This document shows positions 47,701 through 50,127 of a stretch of 50,127 bases of DNA, piece by piece. The stretch spans positions 1 through 50,127 of the IMG/VR virus record IMGVR_UViG_3300032236_001747; one strand, written 5' to 3'. The notes beneath the pieces are model-generated. The model was not told the DNA's origin. It saw only the letters and a program-made list of their open reading frames with translations, and searched no databases. The position numbers and the translations under genes were made by a program. The first letter of the stretch is position 1; every line of letters begins with the position of its first letter. Source of the stretch: a virus.

Positions 47701-48051
47701 TTACTCGCCGGTTGTTGGTGCGCTCACATCTGATACTGATGAGGCAGATGATGAAGAACGATTAAATACATTAAATGCTTCAAGTACCTGATCAAGGTTC
47801 GTTCCATTAAGAAGGTAGTTGTAGAACAGTTGTGATGATGCATAAACTGCGCTTACTGCTGATACAATGTTGGGAAGAGAATAGTCTCCATTAAGTCCAG
47901 CCCATGTAACGACTAGACCACCAATTACCGATAGCACAACTGCGACTGTGTGCTTTACTCTAATGCTTAGGTTAATTGTCTTAAATAGTGATGTGAGTAG
48001 TGTCACAACCAAGCCTACGCTAAGACCACCAATTGCTACTGCGTTTGTCAT
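47701..48051 (-). CDS. Holin-like membrane protein (116 aa)
   Basis: Two clear membrane segments (VAIGGLSVGLVVTLLTSLF and HTVAVVLSVIGGLVVTWAG) and a possible third around 62-80 precede a Ser/Thr/Ala-rich tail. The size, location near other lysis/late genes, and sequence style fit actinophage holins. The endolysin itself is far away at 19749. Confidence 0.65.
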   Translation of the reverse strand: MTNAVAIGGLSVGLVVTLLTSLFKTINLSIRVKHTVAVVLSVIGGLVVTWAGLNGDYSLPNIVSAVSAVYASSQLFYNYLLNGTNLDQVLEAFNVFNRSSSSASSVSDVSAPTTGE

Positions 48052-48059
48052 TATTTCTC

Positions 48060-48815
48060 CTATGTTTGAAATATTTTTCCATCCACGACACAGGTGTAAT
48101 CGTGGATTTGAATTAACTGAATATGTGGATAATCATTTACCACATGTGCAACGGCAAATCCCGCCTGCCAGTTCTTTTGAATCGAATAATCCATTTGATC
48201 CTCATCGCATAGATGACCAATTTCATATCCTCGTAACTCTTGACCAGACAAATTATATGTCTGAAAGTATGCGCCCATTCTGTGAGAATGACCACGCACT
48301 AATGAAACGCCCCAGTTATTTACATCATTTCTGACAGACTCGCCAGAATGCTTTGAGATGGATTCTCCATGATGACCATAGATATCTCCAAACCTTCTTA
48401 CTGGAGGTTCATGATAATAATGCCATTGAAACCCATGCTTCTCATATTCATAGAGAACGTTAGGATTCAATAACTCTAAAAACTGTGGAGCCTTCTTCGC
48501 AAGGTAATCTCCATGCCTCGTCCACCCATGATTTCCATCATGAAAATGCTTATCGGCCTTTGGAGCAAGGCTATTAATTTCTGCAAGAAAATCTCTTGTT
48601 CCACTTACTCCACCATCACTAACAGAGATAGACATCTCTAAAGGCTTATCTGCCGCCCACCTAGAAGTAGAATCAGCGTCATCAATGTCTCCTAAAAGGT
48701 CAACGGCATCTGGCTTGAATGCTTTAAGAACCTTGAAGAATAACTCTACCTTTCTTGGGTCATGGCGAGGAAAATGTACATCTGATGCCATAATCCATTT
48801 AAGATCGTTAGTCAT
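48060..48815 (-). CDS. Calcineurin-type metallophosphoesterase
   Basis: Metal ligands follow the family pattern: MASDVHFPRHD (D12, H14), LLGDIDDAD (D43), HDGNHGW (GNH 94-96) and VRGHSHR. The family includes DNA-processing enzymes and protein phosphatases; the substrate is unknown. It overlaps the HNH gene by 8 bases. Confidence 0.82.
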   Translation of the reverse strand: MTNDLKWIMASDVHFPRHDPRKVELFFKVLKAFKPDAVDLLGDIDDADSTSRWAADKPLEMSISVSDGGVSGTRDFLAEINSLAPKADKHFHDGNHGWTRHGDYLAKKAPQFLELLNPNVLYEYEKHGFQWHYYHEPPVRRFGDIYGHHGESISKHSGESVRNDVNNWGVSLVRGHSHRMGAYFQTYNLSGQELRGYEIGHLCDEDQMDYSIQKNWQAGFAVAHVVNDYPHIQLIQIHDYTCVVDGKIFQT

Positions 48816-49080
48816 TTATTTCCTTTGTTCGGTGAGCCTTATTATGCTGCTCTCTAGTACATAAAAATAAGTTCTGAATTCTATTGTCAGATTTATTTTC
48901 GTTTATGTGATGGATAGTTTCCCAGTCTTCTAATATTCTGTCAAGTTGTTTTTCTACCATGAGTCTGTGTTCATAGTACCAACCCTTAAAAGATTTAGGA
49001 TGTTCTGGAATATTAATTACGACGTATCCGTCGTATTTTTTTTTACTTCTTTTACCCCAAGATTTAACGGGGACATACAT
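48808..49080 (-). CDS. HNH homing-type endonuclease (90 aa)
   Basis: YEHRLMVEKQLDRILEDWET, then IHHINENKSDNRIQNLFLCT and HNKAH is a clear HNH core with the AP2-type N-H-H spacing of phage homing nucleases. It is probably selfish. The start overlaps the upstream stop (TAATG). Confidence 0.85.
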   Translation of the reverse strand: MYVPVKSWGKRSKKKYDGYVVINIPEHPKSFKGWYYEHRLMVEKQLDRILEDWETIHHINENKSDNRIQNLFLCTREQHNKAHRTKEIND

Positions 49081-49505
49081 TAGTAGCCGACAGCCATAAC
49101 ATGTATAAAGAATTTATCTCTAGACTGCTGCCACTTTGTACCGCTTGGACGAGTTATGTGATATGTAAACGTATCATGCTTACCAGTAACAACCAAGTTC
49201 GTCCTTATTACAGTACCTTTAACATTCCCGTCAAAGGTAGCAACAACCACAGGAAAAGTTGAAAAATTATTATGAAATTTCCATGTACCATAAACAGTAT
49301 CAGTTCCCCAACCATGCTTGATAGAAGATGATTTTACTGTAAATGCTTCCATTTTAAATGGCTGTCCTGAAGCATCTAGGTGCAAAGGATATGCCCAGTT
49401 TCCCTGAATCCAAATTCTCTTACTCTGCGCTTCATTATAAAGCCTATTAGCCTGAGTAATAGCATTATTGATTTTAGAAACATCAACAATCAAATTGTTA
49501 GGCAC
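49080..49505 (-). CDS. Tail-like hypothetical protein (141 aa)
   Basis: The start is GTG 49505, overlapping the upstream stop. The protein reads as beta-rich with Trp-, Phe- and Tyr-rich strands (GNWAYPLHLDASGQPFKMEA; FSTFPVVVATFDGN), like a small tail or head decoration domain. No specific family is assigned. Confidence 0.6.
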   Translation of the reverse strand: MPNNLIVDVSKINNAITQANRLYNEAQSKRIWIQGNWAYPLHLDASGQPFKMEAFTVKSSSIKHGWGTDTVYGTWKFHNNFSTFPVVVATFDGNVKGTVIRTNLVVTGKHDTFTYHITRPSGTKWQQSRDKFFIHVMAVGY

Positions 49506-49887
49506 TTAAAACACCACCATATTTATGAATTTCTGCTTCTTTAGCACTAACTAGAACAATATTTTTAATCTTAAATCCTAGATAATGAAGAACGTCAGGA
49601 TCGTTCACATGAAATTTTTTATAATCTGATATCAAGTATATCCTATAAGTTGAGATATCCCTAATCAAAGTTCCGTCCCTGAAACCAATAACTCCAGCAT
49701 ATTTTAAATGCTTAATAGAATTCTCGCTTGTTTCTATAACGTTTAATTTCCATGAAACCCGCGCTCTATCAGAAATAAACCTAAACCTTTTAGAACCTTT
49801 AATTAAAAAGTATCCCTTTTCTGTATGGGCAATCATTCCGCTTGGAACGCGGGGATTATAACTACGAATCCTTCTTCGTCGCAGCAT
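49498..49887 (-). CDS. Surface-repeat-like hypothetical protein (129 aa)
   Basis: Segments such as GYFLIKGSKRFRFISDR and FRDGTLIRDISTYRIYLISD resemble small surface/tail repeats seen in actinobacterial and phage proteins. The start overlaps the next upstream gene by 26 bases. Function unknown; a virion role is likely given neighbours. Confidence 0.55.
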   Translation of the reverse strand: MLRRRRIRSYNPRVPSGMIAHTEKGYFLIKGSKRFRFISDRARVSWKLNVIETSENSIKHLKYAGVIGFRDGTLIRDISTYRIYLISDYKKFHVNDPDVLHYLGFKIKNIVLVSAKEAEIHKYGGVLSA

Positions 49888-50080
49888 TTGCTAATGCCCT
49901 TGACAATTCTTCAATACGCTTATCCCTTGCCTGAATTTCCTGAGTTGCCTGTGCCTTCAGCACAGCCATTTGCATTTCATAATTTGTAGTAACCTGACCA
50001 ATACGGTTCTGAAGTTCCTGCACTACCAATTCAATTGTGGTTGGCTCGCCCTGCGGCTGCTCAATAGTTTGTTCTGACAT
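49862..50080 (-). CDS. Coiled-coil protein (72 aa)
   Basis: After an acidic start (MSEQTIEQPQGEPTTIE) a helix runs LVVQELQNRIGQVTTNYEMQ and continues with heptads to KKDS. AAAGGAAT precedes the ATG. It is the rightmost gene of the window and lies under a promoter at 50106-50114. The role is unknown. Confidence 0.65.
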   Translation of the reverse strand: MSEQTIEQPQGEPTTIELVVQELQNRIGQVTTNYEMQMAVLKAQATQEIQARDKRIEELSRALANAATKKDS

Positions 50081-50105
50081 TTTATATTCCTTTCGTGTCT
50101 TGTAT

Positions 50106-50114
50106 AGTATAACA
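50106..50114 (-). promoter_or_regulatory. Extended -10 promoter at the right edge
   Basis: TGTTATACT leftward at 50114-50106 (TATACT with TGn). The -35 would lie at or beyond the window edge, so this is incomplete evidence. Confidence 0.4.
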
Positions 50115-50127
50115 ATATTTTTATTTA

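Overview
This window is part of the genome of a large, AT-rich, tailed double-stranded DNA phage whose host is very probably an actinobacterium. The phage evidence is a complete large terminase, a tail-type protein, an M15 endolysin, a holin-like protein, and a phage-style replisome in tightly packed genes that overlap by 1 to 20 bases. The host evidence is a WhiB-like iron-sulfur protein, an Lsr2-type DNA-binding domain, a DUF7455-type zinc protein, a transglycosylase of the Rpf/lysozyme-like type, an LAxTG (class E sortase) sorting signal, and several small Cys-pair proteins of kinds common in actinophages. Low GC for an actinobacterial phage would fit a low-GC host such as a freshwater lineage; that is inference. 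No portal or major capsid gene was recognised here, so the genome continues outside the window.

Layout. Positions 1-1135 carry four plus-strand genes, including an Lsr2-like protein, ending in a strong terminator. Positions 1136-1716 are a convergent, very AT-rich gap. Everything from 1717 to the right edge is read leftward (minus strand). Positions 1717-8274 hold small accessory genes (DUF1003, HAD phosphatase, WhiB, deaminase, a sortase-type surface protein). Positions 8343-16356 mix secreted or wall-directed proteins (papain-like peptidase, an Ig-like/FMN_bind protein, a permuted NlpC-type hydrolase) with a heme/flavin ferric-reductase-like membrane protein, a pyrimidine-dimer glycosylase-type protein and tRNA-Arg. 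Positions 16361-23492 hold a proteasome-like Ntn hydrolase, a glycosyltransferase, a transglycosylase, a Dps-like ferritin, the endolysin, a tail-type protein, tRNA-Gln and tRNA-Ile, and a structured intergenic RNA candidate. Positions 23496-27335 are the packaging genes, with a GDP-mannose dehydratase lodged between terminase subunits. Positions 27337-35599 are a sugar-nucleotide/glycosyltransferase cluster that becomes strikingly AT-rich after 31180. Positions 35596-47699 are replication and recombination (RuvC-like, Cas4-like nuclease, RecA, MazG-like, DnaE, SSB, DnaG, DnaB). Positions 47701-50080 are a holin-like protein, a phosphoesterase, an HNH nuclease and tail-like proteins.

How it works together. 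The phage appears to bring most of its own replication fork, a set of host-wall hydrolases, a glycan-building cluster and its own regulators. The most unusual feature is a dispersed iron/flavin redox set: an exported FMN_bind protein with a flavinylation motif, a four-histidine ferric-reductase-like membrane oxidoreductase, a Dps-like ferritin, a WhiB Fe-S regulator and a 15-cysteine cluster protein. In host bacteria FMN_bind proteins and ferric-reductase-like proteins are genomic partners in extracytoplasmic electron transfer, so finding both in one phage suggests viral manipulation of host iron or redox metabolism. Several intergenic gaps carry the extended -10 element TGnTATAAT, some using the upstream gene's stop codon as the TG element, which suggests a shared promoter class.
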